The notes: generated by a model from the sequence alone, not told the origin. Positions 34,637 to 44,731 are shown, counted from the first letter of the stretch. The stretch is DNA of 64,000 nucleotides from Gemmobacter lanyuensis (GCF_014652355.1 NZ_BMYQ01000001.1:804180-868179), one strand, 5' to 3'. Numbers and translations: made by a program.

Positions 34637-36964
34637 TTATTTGCCGAACTTGCCTCGCAGCGCGTCGGCGAAGGCATTGCCGCTGTTGGACGATTGCGGC
34701 GAAGCCGAGCGGGGAGCCGCGCCTTGTTTTCCCGGGCGAGGTGGTTGTGCTCCGCGCTCTGCGGAGCGGTCGCGTGCGGCCTCGCGTGCATCGGCGCTGT
34801 CTTTCCGCATCGTCAGGCCGATGCGCTTGCGCGGGGCATCCACCTCGACCACGCGGACCTTCACGACGTCACCCGCCTTCACCACCTCATGAGGGTCTTT
34901 CACGAACCGGTCGGCAAGCTGGCTCACATGGATGAGCCCGTCCTGATGCACACCGATATCGACGAAGGCGCCGAAAGCCGCAACATTGGTGACGGTGCCT
35001 TCCAGCATCATGCCGACCTTCAGGTCCTTGATGTCTTCCACCCCCTCGGCAAAGGTCGCGGTGCGGAAGCTCGGGCGCGGGTCGCGGCCGGGTTTTTCGA
35101 GTTCCGCCAGAATGTCCTGCACCGTCGGCAGGCCGAAGCGGTCGTCGATGAAATCGCGCGGGTTCAGCCGTTTCAGGGCGGCGCTGTCGCCCATCAGGCT
35201 GCGGATGTCGCGTCCGCAGGCCGCGACGATCTTGCGCGCGACATCGTAGGCTTCGGGATGAACCGATGAGGCGTCGAGCGGTTCTTTCCCGCCGGTGATC
35301 CGCAGGAAACCCGCCGCCTGTTCGAAGGCCTTGGGCCCCAAGCGCGCAACCTTCAGAAGCTCGCGCCGGGTCTGGAAGGGGCCGTTGGCGTCGCGGTGGC
35401 TGACGATGGCCTCGGCCAAGCTGGGGCCGACGCCCGACACGCGGGCCAGAAGCGGGGCGGAGGCCGTGTTCAGGTCCACCCCAACGGCGTTCACCGCGTC
35501 TTCCACCACCGCTTCAAGGCTGCGGCCCAGGCGATGCTGATCGACATCATGCTGATACTGGCCCACACCGATCGACTTCGGTTCAATCTTCACCAGTTCC
35601 GCCAGCGGGTCCTGCAGGCGGCGCGCGATGGAGACGGCGCCGCGCAGGCTGACATCCAGCTGCGGGAATTCCTTGGCCGCCAGTTCAGAGGCCGAGTAGA
35701 CCGAAGCACCGGCCTCGCTCACCACCACCTTCACCGGCTTTTCGCCGGGCAGATGCGCCAGAAGATCGGCCACCATCTTTTCCGTCTCACGGCTGGCGGT
35801 GCCATTGCCGATGGCGATCAGCTTCACGCCATGTTTGGCGATCAGCTGGGCCAGGGCCACCTGTGCACCGCGCAGGTCGTTCTTGGGCTGGAAGGGGTAG
35901 ACGGTATCGGTGGCCAAAACCTTGCCCGTCGCATCCACCACCGCGACCTTCACGCCTGTCCGGATGCCCGGATCAAGGCCCATCGTCGCCTTGCCGCCTG
36001 CGGGCGCGGCCAGCAGCAGGTCCTTCAGGTTCCGGGCAAAGACATGGATGGCTTCGGCCTCGGCGCGGTCGCGCAGCTCTGCCATCAGATCGAGGGTGAG
36101 CGAGGTCTTGAGCTTCACCCGCCAGGCCCAGCTTGCGGCCTCGCGCAGCCATTGGTCGCCAGGGGTGGCGCCAGCGGCTTGCAGGGCCGCGCCACACATC
36201 CGCTCGGCCGGGGACTGGCCGCGGGGGGCATCGGCATCGACCTCCAGATCAAGTGTCAGGATCCCCTCATTCCGCCCGCGCAGCATGGCCAGAACGCGGT
36301 GCGACGGGGCCTTTTCCCAGCCCTCGCGATGGGCGAAATAGTCCGAGAATTTCGCGCCGTCAGTCTCTTTCCCCGCCACCACGGCCGCCACGATTTGCCC
36401 AACCTGCTTCATATGGGCGCGCAGCCGACCCAGCAGATCGGCGTTCTCGGCCAGACTTTCGGCGACGATGTCACGCGCGCCCTCAAGCGCCGCCTTCACA
36501 TCCGGAACCGCCTCATTCAGGAAACCGGCGGCGAGCACGGCCGGATCAGCGCAGCGGTCAGCGAGAATGCCTTCCGCCAGCGAGCCAAGGCCGTTTTCCC
36601 GCGCAATCATCGCCCGGGTCCGGCGCTTGGGCTTGTAGGGCAGATAGATGTCTTCCAGCGTGGCCTTGGTATCCGCCTTGGCAATGGCTGCCGCCAGATC
36701 ATCGGTCATCTTCCCCTGCTCGGTGATCGAGCTGAAGATCGCCGCGCGCCGGGCTTCCATTTCGCGCAGGTAGGTCAGCCGATCGGCCAGCGTGCGAAGC
36801 TGCGTATCATCGAGGCCGCCCGTCACCTCTTTGCGATAGCGCGCGACGAAGGGCACCGTGGCCCCGCCATCCAGAAGTTCGATCGCAGCGGCCACCTGCT
36901 GGGCCTGCGCACCGATCTCACGCGCGATGACAAGGGGAATGCGGCGAACTGCATCTTGAATCAT
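34637..36964 (-). CDS. tex: Tex-family transcription accessory / RNA-binding protein
   Basis: 775 residues from ATG 36964 ([18 protein letters not shown]). Domains in order: helical Tex N-terminal region, YqgF-like nuclease-fold domain (about 330-460; [21 protein letters not shown]), helix-hairpin-helix pair ([21 protein letters not shown]) and an S1 RNA-binding domain (about 660-730; [33 protein letters not shown]). Tex is a conserved cytoplasmic nucleic-acid-binding protein affecting transcription and toxin expression in Bordetella and pneumococcus. The C-terminal tail is Arg/Pro/Ser-rich. Confidence 0.95.
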   Translation of the reverse strand: MIQDAVRRIPLVIAREIGAQAQQVAAAIELLDGGATVPFVARYRKEVTGGLDDTQLRTLADRLTYLREMEARRAAIFSSITEQGKMTDDLAAAIAKADTKATLEDIYLPYKPKRRTRAMIARENGLGSLAEGILADRCADPAVLAAGFLNEAVPDVKAALEGARDIVAESLAENADLLGRLRAHMKQVGQIVAAVVAGKETDGAKFSDYFAHREGWEKAPSHRVLAMLRGRNEGILTLDLEVDADAPRGQSPAERMCGAALQAAGATPGDQWLREAASWAWRVKLKTSLTLDLMAELRDRAEAEAIHVFARNLKDLLLAAPAGGKATMGLDPGIRTGVKVAVVDATGKVLATDTVYPFQPKNDLRGAQVALAQLIAKHGVKLIAIGNGTASRETEKMVADLLAHLPGEKPVKVVVSEAGASVYSASELAAKEFPQLDVSLRGAVSIARRLQDPLAELVKIEPKSIGVGQYQHDVDQHRLGRSLEAVVEDAVNAVGVDLNTASAPLLARVSGVGPSLAEAIVSHRDANGPFQTRRELLKVARLGPKAFEQAAGFLRITGGKEPLDASSVHPEAYDVARKIVAACGRDIRSLMGDSAALKRLNPRDFIDDRFGLPTVQDILAELEKPGRDPRPSFRTATFAEGVEDIKDLKVGMMLEGTVTNVAAFGAFVDIGVHQDGLIHVSQLADRFVKDPHEVVKAGDVVKVRVVEVDAPRKRIGLTMRKDSADAREAARDRSAERGAQPPRPGKQGAAPRSASPQSSNSGNAFADALRGKFGK

Positions 36965-37075
36965 GGGGCTTCCGTTCGAAAGAGAGGACCGCGACCATAC
37001 CCCCCCTGCCCCGGAACGCAAGAGCGCCGCAGGCGCCCGCACGGGCCACAGGCCCGTGCCCCCCGGTCTGGCATG

Positions 37076-37104
37076 AAAACGGGGGCCGCGAGGCCCCCGT
37101 TTGC
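37076..37104 (-). terminator. Intrinsic terminator of the pot operon
   Basis: Minus strand AAACGGGGGCC, loop TCGC, GGCCCCCGTTT then TC; about 27 bp after the potC stop. A second hairpin, GCACGGGCC/GGCCCGTGC at 37039-37059, follows and may back it up before tex. Confidence 0.75.
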
Positions 37105-37129
37105 AGGTCAGACATTCCCGAAGAGGGGA

Positions 37130-38068
37130 TCACTGCGGCGTCACACCGCGGATCCGCTCCGACCGGCGGCGCAGCAGTTCGACTGTCGCCAGCAAGAGGA
37201 TCGAGATGATCACGAGGATCGTCGCCACCGACAGGATCGCCGGGCTGATCGATTCCCGGATGCCGTTCCACATCTGGCGCGGAATGGTCTGCTGTTCGGG
37301 GCCGGCGATGAAAAGCACGGCCACGACTTCGTCGAACGAGGTCACGAAGGCAAACAGCGCACCCGACACCACACCCGGCAGGATCAGCGGCAGCATGATC
37401 TTGAAGAACGTGCGCTGCGGCGAGGCGCCAAGGCTGGCGGCGGCGCGGCTCAGCGACTGGTCAAAGCCGATCAGCGTGGCCGTCACGGTGATGATCACGA
37501 AGGGAATCCCCAGCGTCGCGTGGGCCAGCACCACCCCGGTATAGGTCGAGGTCAGACGGCCGCACTCCATCCCGATCACCGAGCAGGGGTTCGAGTAGAA
37601 GAAGAACAGGCCGGTGGCGATGATGATGATCGGCACGATCATGGGCGAAATCAGAACCGCCATGATGACGCGACGATAGGGCATTTCGTTGCGGGCCAGA
37701 CCCAGGGCAGCCAGCGTGCCCAGCACGGTGGCCACGATGGTCGACCAGAACCCGATGACGACCGAGTTCTTGGCGGCCTTCACCCAATGGGCATTGGCCC
37801 AGGCATCGGCCCACCAGCTGCTGTCGCGCGGCACGTCAGGCGCGGCCATCCCGAAGGTCAGCAGCAGATCATACCAGCGCAACGAATACCCTTCGGGATC
37901 GAGCGTCAGCATCTTCTGCGTGAAGGTGAAATAGGGCTCTGCGTTGAAGCTGAGCGGGATGACGATCAGGATGGGGGCAATCAGGAACAGGAAGATCGCC
38001 ACACAGATCGCGTGATAGGTGTAATACCAGATGCGCTCAAGCGGATCGGCATAGACGGGAAGGGCCAT
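37130..38068 (-). CDS. potC: Polyamine-type ABC transporter permease (PotC-like)
   Basis: 312 residues from ATG 38068. Six helices; the EAA cytoplasmic loop appears as DQSLSRAAASLGASPQRTFFKIMLPLILPG. First helix VAIFLFLIAPILIVIPLSF. Matches spermidine/putrescine-class permeases (PotC/YdcV). Last gene of potA-potD-potB-potC on the minus strand, followed by a terminator. The actual substrate may be another polyamine or organic cation. Confidence 0.88.
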   Translation of the reverse strand: MALPVYADPLERIWYYTYHAICVAIFLFLIAPILIVIPLSFNAEPYFTFTQKMLTLDPEGYSLRWYDLLLTFGMAAPDVPRDSSWWADAWANAHWVKAAKNSVVIGFWSTIVATVLGTLAALGLARNEMPYRRVIMAVLISPMIVPIIIIATGLFFFYSNPCSVIGMECGRLTSTYTGVVLAHATLGIPFVIITVTATLIGFDQSLSRAAASLGASPQRTFFKIMLPLILPGVVSGALFAFVTSFDEVVAVLFIAGPEQQTIPRQMWNGIRESISPAILSVATILVIISILLLATVELLRRRSERIRGVTPQ

Positions 38069-38169
38069 CTGGGTCTCCTTCTTCCGGATTGCCGGGGGAC
38101 GCATCCCCCGGGCAGGCCGGAAAGTTCAAGGGGATTGGAAGGATCGGGCGGAAGGGAGGCGCGAACGCC

Positions 38170-39417
38170 TCAGCCCAGCTTCAGCTTGTCGATGCCGACG
38201 AGGCGGTCATAGAGCCAGTAGAGCAGCAGCACCCCGACCAGCAGCATCCCCGAGAGGGCAGCCGCCAGAGACCAGTTCGACTTCGACATGTGGAACTGGA
38301 TCAGGTTCGAGATCAGCTGGCCATCCGCGCCCCCAACCAGCGCCGGCGTGATGTAGTAGCCGACGGCAAGGATGAACACGAGCAGCGCACCGGCGCCCAT
38401 CCCCGGCAGGGTCTGCGGCAGATAGATGCGACGGAAGGTGGTCCAGCTGGTCGCGCCAAGGCTGCGGGCCGCACGGGCATAGCTCGGCTTGATCGTGCGC
38501 ATGACCGAATAGAGCGGCAGCACCATGAAGGGCAGCAGGATATGTGTCATGACGATGATTGTGCCGGTCTGGTTATAGATCATCGCAATCCGGCCATCGT
38601 CTCCGATCAGGCCCAGAGACACGAGGACGTTGTTCACAACCCCCTGCCCCTGCAACAGCACGATCCATGACGTCGTCCGCACCAGAAGCGATGTCCAGAA
38701 GGGCAAGAGCACCAGGATCATCAGCAGGTTCGATTTCGACATCGGCAGCGTGGCAAGCAGGTGGGCGATCGGGAACGCCAGCAGCAGGCAGACGAACGTG
38801 ATCACGCCAGACAGGATGAAGGTCTTGGCAAAGAGCCAGATGTAGATCCGCTGGTTTTCCGGCACCATCACGACGCTGCCATCGCTGTCGCGCTTGCGGT
38901 CGGTGGCGATCAGGTAGAAGTCCGAGGTCCAGGGAGAGGCGGAGGAGCGCATGGCCCCCCACAGCTCGGCTTTGCCCCATTCGGCATCCAGCGCAATCAT
39001 CGCCTCTTTGTAGGGCGGCTGAAGCGACTCGGATTTGCGGGCCGCCGAGGTGAACAGCGAACGCGTACCCGGCAGGGTGTAGTTGATGCGGGTACCCGCC
39101 TCGCCCACGGTCTTGTCCTTCTTCATCTGGACAAGATCGGCCACCAGTGCGGCATAGGCCGCCTCATCGGGCACGGTGCCTTCGGGATTGGCCGAAAACC
39201 ATTGGGACAGGTTCGGCGCGGCTTTCGAGAAGCCGTCATGATAGACGGACCGCTGGAGCATCTGGCCGATGGGCAGGATGAAGGTCACCACCACAAAAAG
39301 CAGCAGCGGGGCGACAAGCAGAAAGGCCTTGCGGCGGGCCCGCGCTTGTGCGGCGGCCAGGGCAGCCTTCAGCGGGCGCCCGTCTGCAGTGGTCAGGGAC
39401 GAGGAAATATCGGTCAT
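38170..39417 (-). CDS. potB: Polyamine-type ABC transporter permease (PotB-like) with long periplasmic insert
   Basis: 415 residues, about 120 more than E. coli PotB. The extra part lies after the first helix (FLLVAPLLLFVVVTFILPIG), residues about 55-185, a hydrophilic region with repeated Lys/Glu/Ser that should face the periplasm. The rest is a normal six-helix permease with the EAA loop YARAARSLGATSWTTFRRIYLPQTLPG. The insert is a property of a subset of alphaproteobacterial homologues as far as I know; its role is unknown but contact with the binding protein is plausible. Confidence 0.86.
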   Translation of the reverse strand: MTDISSSLTTADGRPLKAALAAAQARARRKAFLLVAPLLLFVVVTFILPIGQMLQRSVYHDGFSKAAPNLSQWFSANPEGTVPDEAAYAALVADLVQMKKDKTVGEAGTRINYTLPGTRSLFTSAARKSESLQPPYKEAMIALDAEWGKAELWGAMRSSASPWTSDFYLIATDRKRDSDGSVVMVPENQRIYIWLFAKTFILSGVITFVCLLLAFPIAHLLATLPMSKSNLLMILVLLPFWTSLLVRTTSWIVLLQGQGVVNNVLVSLGLIGDDGRIAMIYNQTGTIIVMTHILLPFMVLPLYSVMRTIKPSYARAARSLGATSWTTFRRIYLPQTLPGMGAGALLVFILAVGYYITPALVGGADGQLISNLIQFHMSKSNWSLAAALSGMLLVGVLLLYWLYDRLVGIDKLKLG

Positions 39418-39468
39418 CGTCAGTCCTTGTAAAAGGCTGAGGCGCGGTCAGGCAGGACAAGGGGAAAC

Positions 39469-39494
39469 GGGCCGGAGTGATCAGACTCCGGCCC
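39469..39494 (-). promoter_or_regulatory. Intergenic hairpin between potD and potB
   Basis: Perfect 10-bp stem (GGGCCGGAGT pairing with ACTCCGGCCC) with a six-base loop, 10 bp after the potD stop on the minus strand; followed by GTTTCCCC only. Such hairpins often protect the upstream binding-protein mRNA or partly end transcription, giving more binding protein than permease. Confidence 0.55.
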
Positions 39495-39503
39495 GGAGTG
39501 CCA

Positions 39504-40580
39504 TCAGTTGGCAGCGAGCCAGGCGTTGAAACGCTCGTTCAGCTCTGCGTCGTGGTCAACCCAGAAGTCTGCCGAGGTCAGCAGAGCATTCTTCATGTTG
39601 TCCGGCGAGGTCGGCAGGTGCGGCGCCATGACGGTCTTGCCGTCCTTGAAGATCAGCTCTTCCTTCATGGCCGACTTGCGCGACGGACCATAGGAGATGT
39701 GCTGGGCCTGACCGCGCAGACCTTCGGTCGAGGTGGCGAATTGGATGAACTGCATCGCCGTGTCTTTGTTTGGCGCGCCCTTCGGCACGACATACATTTC
39801 GTTTTCGTAGATCTGGCCATCCCACACGATCTGGAAGGGTTTGCCTTCGTTGATCGCCGCCGCGAAGATACGGCCATTGTAGGCGGTGGTCATGGCAACT
39901 TCGCCGTCAGCCAGCAGCTGCGGGGCCTGCGCACCAGCTTCCCACCAGATCACGTCCTTCTTGATGGTGTCGAGCTTGGCGAAGGCACGATCCAGACCTT
40001 CCGGGGTCGAGAGCAGGTCATAGACCTCGGCAGCCGGGACGCCGTCACCCATCAGGGCCAGTTCCAGAACGGCTTTGGCGCCCTTGCGAAGGCCGCGCTT
40101 GCCGGGGAATTTCTCCAGATCGAAGAAATCGGCCGCGGTGGTCGGGCCTTCCGGGAATTTGGAGCTGTCATAGGCGAAGACGTTGGCCCAGACGTCGGTC
40201 GAGACGCCGCATTCGGTCACGGCGCCGGGCAGGAAGTCGTCGGCGGCGGGGGTGCCGTCGGCGCCGGCGGGCAGCGCGGCTGCGTCGATCGGCTCCAGCA
40301 GGCCTTCGTCGCAGAGGCGGATCGCGTCGGCATATTCAACCGAAGCCACGTCGATGGTCACGTTGCCGGCTTCCACCTGGCTCTTGATCACCGGGGCCGG
40401 ATTGTCAGCGTCGGTCATCACGGTGTTGATGCCGGTCTTGGCGATGAAGGGCTTGACGTGACCTTCGGTCTGCGCCTCGCCATAGGCACCACCCCAGGAC
40501 ATGACGGTCAGGGTGGTTTCCGCCGAAGCGGCGAAAGCCACGACCGTCATCGCGGTGGTGAGGGCAAGAATTTTCTTCAT
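39504..40580 (-). CDS. potD: Polyamine-type ABC transporter substrate-binding protein (PotD-like)
   Basis: 358 residues, periplasmic. Signal peptide KKILALTTAMTVVAFAASA, then TTLTVMSWGGAYGEAQTEG. Binding-protein family 1/PotD-PotF type with VIWWEAGAQAPQLLADGEVAM and IWWE-like polyamine pocket residues; many acidic residues fit a cationic ligand. Second gene of the operon after potA; a hairpin after its stop suggests higher abundance than the permeases. Confidence 0.88.
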   Translation of the reverse strand: MKKILALTTAMTVVAFAASAETTLTVMSWGGAYGEAQTEGHVKPFIAKTGINTVMTDADNPAPVIKSQVEAGNVTIDVASVEYADAIRLCDEGLLEPIDAAALPAGADGTPAADDFLPGAVTECGVSTDVWANVFAYDSSKFPEGPTTAADFFDLEKFPGKRGLRKGAKAVLELALMGDGVPAAEVYDLLSTPEGLDRAFAKLDTIKKDVIWWEAGAQAPQLLADGEVAMTTAYNGRIFAAAINEGKPFQIVWDGQIYENEMYVVPKGAPNKDTAMQFIQFATSTEGLRGQAQHISYGPSRKSAMKEELIFKDGKTVMAPHLPTSPDNMKNALLTSADFWVDHDAELNERFNAWLAAN

Positions 40581-40691
40581 TCTGGGTGCTCCCGGTTGCT
40601 GGTTCGATTTTGGTTCGATTAATGGACGTATTTTGGCCGCGTCCTTGCGGCAACCCGACGCGACCCGGGAAGGGCCGCGCCAGGAATTCTA

Positions 40692-41795
40692 TCACATCGG
40701 GTCGAGCGCGCGCGCGTCCTGCGGGTGCCAGCCGACATTGATGTGCTGGCCGGGCGACAGCTTGGTCTGCCCCAGGGTGTTACGCATCTTCATCACGAAA
40801 TCATCGCTGCCCGCCACACGCAGAACGACGCGCAGGATATCGCCCATGTAGATGACCTCGAGCACGGTGGCGTCGATGGTGTGGGCACCGGCGGGCATCA
40901 TCTCGGGTTTGAATTCAACGCGTTCGGGGCGGATCGACACAAGGGTCTTTTGCCCCTTCTGCGTCACGTTCACCGGGGTCGCGTCGATCAGCTCGCCGGT
41001 GGCCAGACGCACCAGCGCCTTGTCACCCGACAGCTCCTCGATGATACCCGGCAGCTTGTTGTTCTCACCGATGAACTGCGCGACAAAGCTGTTGTCGGGG
41101 CGTTCGTAGAGATCGGCCGGCGGTGCGAGCTGCTGGATCTTGCCATCGTTGAACACGGCCACACGATCCGACATCGTCAGGGCTTCACCCTGATCATGCG
41201 TCACGTAAACTACGGTGATGCCCAGCGTTTCATGCAGGTGCTTGATTTCGAACTGCATGTGTTCGCGCAGCTGCTTGTCCAGCGCACCCAGCGGTTCGTC
41301 CATGAGGACAAGCGCCGGATCGAACACCAGCGCACGCGCAAGGGCGATCCGCTGCTGCTGGCCGCCCGAAAGCTGCGCCGGGCGGCGGTTGATGAAGCTG
41401 CCCATCTGAACCATGTCCAGTGCGCGTTTGATCTTGGCTTCACGCTCGGACTTGCCCATGCCCCGCACTTCCAGCGGGAAGGCGAGGTTTTCGCCGACCG
41501 TCATGTGCGGGAACAGAGCGTAGTTCTGGAAAACCATCCCGATGCCACGCTTGTGCGGCGGCACGAGGTTGATGTTCCGGCCATCAAGGCGGATCTCGCC
41601 GTGGGTGGCCGTCTCGAACCCTGCCAGCATCATCAGGCAGGTGGTCTTGCCGGAACCCGACGGCCCAAGCATCGTCAGGAATTCACCCTTGGCAATGTTG
41701 AGGTTGAGGTCCTTCACAACGAGGGACACCCCGTCGTAGCTTTTCTGAACGTGATCGAAAACGACAAAATTGTCGTTGCGGGCTGCTGTCGTCAC
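40692..41795 (-). CDS. potA: Polyamine-type ABC transporter ATP-binding protein (PotA-like)
   Basis: 367 residues; start is GTG 41795 (VTTAARNDNFVVFDHVQKSYDG read as M). Walker A GPSGSGKTT, Q-loop MVFQNYALFPHM, signature LSGGQQQRIALARAL, Walker B VLMDEPLGALD, H-loop VTHDQGEALTMSD; C-terminal TOBE/OB domain (about 280-360). First gene of the operon, 111 bp before potD. The gap holds a tandem repeat, AATCGAACCA twice, of unknown role. Confidence 0.92.
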   Translation of the reverse strand: MTTAARNDNFVVFDHVQKSYDGVSLVVKDLNLNIAKGEFLTMLGPSGSGKTTCLMMLAGFETATHGEIRLDGRNINLVPPHKRGIGMVFQNYALFPHMTVGENLAFPLEVRGMGKSEREAKIKRALDMVQMGSFINRRPAQLSGGQQQRIALARALVFDPALVLMDEPLGALDKQLREHMQFEIKHLHETLGITVVYVTHDQGEALTMSDRVAVFNDGKIQQLAPPADLYERPDNSFVAQFIGENNKLPGIIEELSGDKALVRLATGELIDATPVNVTQKGQKTLVSIRPERVEFKPEMMPAGAHTIDATVLEVIYMGDILRVVLRVAGSDDFVMKMRNTLGQTKLSPGQHINVGWHPQDARALDPM

Positions 41796-42255
41796 CCCGG
41801 TCTCCCCGTGTTACGGCAGGTGTTCCTGCACTTGTCTTGATCCGACTTAAGCGGATGCTCCGGCCCTTTGCAACGGCCATGTGATGCCCTTCATATTCGT
41901 TGCGTCCGCGACGACTGATAGGAAATAAAACGACATAGAAACGCCCCATAGCGGCGATTTCGCGACATGCCCACCGTTTCACGACGAATGCGTCACGAAA
42001 GACGACAGCCAAAGAATCAGGCAGCGGCACCGAATCCTCCCCGACACCGCCTGGCCAGCGCCCAAAATGATAGCGCCAACATGGAGCGGCGATCATTTTG
42101 CAGGCAAATCAGTGGTATGCCAAAGCCACCGCCCCCACGAAGCCCGGAGGTTGTATCCCGGCCTGCCCCGTCCCGGCCCCGCCGGATTGTCGCAATTTGC
42201 AACTGATCGGTCGGAGGCCGGATAGACGGCACCGAAACTGCAGAGCGCAAAAGCA
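41796..42255. other. 460-bp gene-free region upstream of potA
   Basis: No protein gene is convincing here. It should hold the pot promoter and control sites. I see a loose palindrome ATCCGACTTAAGCGGAT near 41845 and, at 42063-42122, three nested or adjacent palindromes (see separate entry). No recognised -35/-10 pair could be fixed. Confidence 0.5.
42063..42122. promoter_or_regulatory. Cluster of palindromes upstream of potA
   Basis: CAAAATGAT (42063-42071) is perfectly inverted as ATCATTTTG (42092-42100); directly after come TTTGC-AG-GCAAA (42097-42108) and TGGTATGCCA (42113-42122), the last resembling GntR-type operators. A protein-binding region is inferred only from symmetry. Confidence 0.35.
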
Positions 42256-42293
42256 AAACGCCGCGACCCGAAGGCGCGGCGTTTTTTGCTTCC
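42256..42293 (-). terminator. Terminator of tRNA-Leu
   Basis: Stem AACGCCGCG/CGCGGCGTT with nine-base loop; runs of T on both strands (TTTTGCTTTT on the minus side) make it usable in both directions. It starts about 10 bp beyond the tRNA 3' end. Confidence 0.85.
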
Positions 42294-42302
42294 CCGAAGG
42301 GA

Positions 42303-42389
42303 TGGTGCGGTTGAAAGGACTCGAACCTTCACGGGTGTTACCCCACAGCGACCTCAACGCTGCGCGTCTACCAATTCCGCCACAACCGC
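42303..42389 (-). tRNA. tRNA-Leu (anticodon GAG)
   Basis: 87 nt on the minus strand with encoded CCA. Acceptor GCGGTTG/CAACCGC, D arm with GGTAGACGC, anticodon stem CAGCG/CGCTG around TTGAGGT (anticodon GAG, reads CUC/CUU), a class II variable arm (TGGGGTAACACCCG) and T arm GGTTCGAGTCC. The long variable arm is what is expected for Leu. Confidence 0.96.
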
Positions 42390-42535
42390 ATGTTCTGGCT
42401 TGGTGAGAGGGTGTTTAACGAAGGCCCGAACCGATGAAAAGGGGATTCTGGGCCTTCGCGCAAAAAATTTGTTCCGGTAGCCCGCCGCCGAACCGGTAAG
42501 AAAACGACACCGATCCGGCGACAAGTGACCAAAGG

Positions 42536-43960
42536 TCAGTTGCCCAGCATCAATCGGGGCAAGGCCGTCAGGGCCGATACGGCCTGGCCTGCCACGGCAG
42601 GGTTCATCGCCGGGGCTTCGGCAGCCACAGCCGCAGGCGCGGCGGCCGCAGGCGCGGCCTCGACCACCACCTCCGGCGCGGCAGGGGCCAGAACCGGCAA
42701 GGCCGAAGGCGCAGCCTCGCTGCGACCGTTGATGACAAAGACGGCCTTGCGGACCAGATCAGCCTGACCGGGCGTTGCCCCCGGAAGGCCCGAAACGGCC
42801 CCCTGCCCCTGTTCGAACCAGCCAAGCGCCAGGTCCGGGCGCCGCGTGGCCCCGATACCATCGGCCAGGTGATGCCCGGGCAGCGCGGCATAACCCGTCT
42901 CTCCCAGCGCGGTCAGCACCAGCGCAGACCCCAGCGCCACATCCATGTCATCGGTTGCATAGCCCACGCCGAGGCAGATCTTCGCAGTACCCGAGAGCTG
43001 CGCCGGGGACATGCCGCTGCCAGCGATGAACTGCTGCACCCCGGCCAGCACGTCCGGCGCAGGGCGAAGCGACACGGCCGAGACATGTTCCTTCAGCACC
43101 GGACCAAAGGCCTTGCACTGTTCAGCGACCTGCGTCGGCGTCACGCCGGGCACGGCGCGGGCCATTTCCTCCCCCTGCTGGATCGCGGCGGCGCGCGACA
43201 GGCAGAATTGCTCTGACAGCGCCTGCGCCGGATCCGGCATCGCAGCGAGGGTGGCATAGCCGCCATTGGCATTGGTCTTCAGCGCGACCGTATTGCAATG
43301 CGAACTGAGCGAAACGAGCGCCCCCCCGAAGGACGGCAACGCCGTCGGCGCCGCCGGGGCAGCCGGAGCAGGTTCGGCCACAAGTGCAGGCAGCGCCGCG
43401 CCAGCCGCCGCTGCGGGGGCCGCAGCCCCCGAGGTCGAGGCCGCAGCCTGCCCCGGCACCCCTGCCATTTCATCGCGCTGCGCCAGAAGCAGCGCCCGCA
43501 TCCCCATTGGACTATTGCCAACGATCTGCATCACCGCAGGGCCACCCGCCACCGCGCGATGATAGGCCGTCACAAGGATCGTGCGTTCATAATCCGTCAG
43601 CTGCCCCGAGGGCGGATAGCCCAGCGTCGCCTGATAAGAGGAAATGGCCGATCGCGACTTCGGCCCCAGCGCCCCGTCCGGCGTGCCCACATCATACCCG
43701 AAATGGTTGAGCGCGGTTTGCACCTCGCGGTTCTGTTCGCGCTGCGCGGCGGAAATGCCGCTGGTTTTGCGCGGTGCGGATTGTTGCTGCTGGGTCGTGG
43801 CCTTGCGGCGCTGCTGGTCCTTGGCAATCGCATGGCCGATCAGCCCACCGACAATGGCTCCCGCGATGGCATCACCGGCATCGGCACGCACGGGGGCGGC
43901 GGGGGTAAATGCAAGCGCGGCCGACAGCGCGCAGGATGTTGCGACGGTCATGGCTTTCAT
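42536..43960 (-). CDS. Exported peptidoglycan-binding-domain protein with glycine-zipper segment
   Basis: 474 residues from ATG 43960 (AGGAG seven bases upstream). Signal peptide ending APVRA; then a glycine-zipper-like stretch [17 protein letters not shown] (about 28-45), a Gln-rich linker and a PG_binding_1 domain (about 75-130; [31 protein letters not shown]). An Ala/Pro-rich spacer leads to a helical domain with three cysteines (SSHCNT, EQFCLS, AEQCKAF) and another Ala-rich tail. Periplasmic and cell-wall associated by inference. Tail to the tRNA; divergent from lipB. Confidence 0.75.
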   Translation of the reverse strand: MKAMTVATSCALSAALAFTPAAPVRADAGDAIAGAIVGGLIGHAIAKDQQRRKATTQQQQSAPRKTSGISAAQREQNREVQTALNHFGYDVGTPDGALGPKSRSAISSYQATLGYPPSGQLTDYERTILVTAYHRAVAGGPAVMQIVGNSPMGMRALLLAQRDEMAGVPGQAAASTSGAAAPAAAAGAALPALVAEPAPAAPAAPTALPSFGGALVSLSSHCNTVALKTNANGGYATLAAMPDPAQALSEQFCLSRAAAIQQGEEMARAVPGVTPTQVAEQCKAFGPVLKEHVSAVSLRPAPDVLAGVQQFIAGSGMSPAQLSGTAKICLGVGYATDDMDVALGSALVLTALGETGYAALPGHHLADGIGATRRPDLALGWFEQGQGAVSGLPGATPGQADLVRKAVFVINGRSEAAPSALPVLAPAAPEVVVEAAPAAAAPAAVAAEAPAMNPAVAGQAVSALTALPRLMLGN

Positions 43961-44044
43961 GGCACGACTCCTGAAAAGGCGTTGAAAAATCCTGTCCAGC
44001 CTAGCATGACAGGGCCTGAATGCGAGAAAATAAAGGGGATCGTG

Positions 44045-44731
44045 ATGGTCGAATGGGTGCATCTGGACGGGCACAGCCCCTATGCCGAAACACTGGCCGC
44101 GATGGAGGCCCGCGCCGCCGCCATCGCCGCAGGCACCGCCGATGAGGCGATCTGGCTGCTGGAACACCCGCCACTTTATACGGCAGGCACCTCGGCCCGC
44201 ATCGAAGATCTGGTGGAGCCTGACCGCTTTCCCGTTTTCGCCGTCGGGCGTGGTGGGCAATATACCTATCACGGCCCCGGCCAGCGCATCATCTATGTCA
44301 TGCTCGACGTGAAGCGCCGGGGCGGCGATGTGCGCTGTTTTGTCCGCAAGCTGGAAAAATGGGTCATCGCCGCGCTGGCCGAATTCAACGTGACCGGCGA
44401 AATCCGCGACGGGCGTGTCGGCGTCTGGGTGCAGCGCCCCGACAAGCCTCGCCTGCCCGACGGCAGCCTGACCGAGGACAAGATCGCCGCCATCGGGATC
44501 AAGATCCGCAAATGGGTCAGCTTTCATGGGATTTCCATCAATGTGGAACCCGATCTGTCGCATTTTTCCGGCATCGTGCCCTGCGGCATCCGCGACCACG
44601 GTGTCACCAGCCTGGTCGATCTGGGCCTGCCGGTCACGATGGCCGATCTGGACGCAGCCCTGATGGCGACTTTCGACCGCGTCTGGGAAGAACCGGCCTC
44701 CTGTGCGGTTTCCGCCGATCCGGCTGCTTGA
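44045..44731 (+). CDS. lipB: Lipoyl(octanoyl) transferase
   Basis: Moves octanoyl from acyl carrier protein to lipoyl domains of 2-oxoacid dehydrogenases. 228 residues from ATG 44045 ([21 protein letters not shown]), after AAGGGG. Family motif [20 protein letters not shown], the catalytic lysine region [17 protein letters not shown] and the cysteine in FSGIVPCGI are present. Longer in-frame versions overlap the divergent gene's signal peptide and are not used. Its stop lies inside the FNR box of the next gene. Confidence 0.95.
   Translation: MVEWVHLDGHSPYAETLAAMEARAAAIAAGTADEAIWLLEHPPLYTAGTSARIEDLVEPDRFPVFAVGRGGQYTYHGPGQRIIYVMLDVKRRGGDVRCFVRKLEKWVIAALAEFNVTGEIRDGRVGVWVQRPDKPRLPDGSLTEDKIAAIGIKIRKWVSFHGISINVEPDLSHFSGIVPCGIRDHGVTSLVDLGLPVTMADLDAALMATFDRVWEEPASCAVSADPAA

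Noticed and set aside
35396-38212. Very long plus-strand open frame (938 codons)
   Set aside because: It runs antisense through tex and potC; His/Gln/Arg-rich composition is that of a shadow frame in high-G+C DNA, and both opposite genes have clear family motifs.
42098-42406. Plus-strand open frame of 102 codons across the tRNA-Leu region
   Set aside because: Its second half is the antisense of tRNA-Leu and its terminator; the peptide VRLKGLEPSRVLPHSDLNAARL is a well-known artefact of tRNA-Leu antisense translation.
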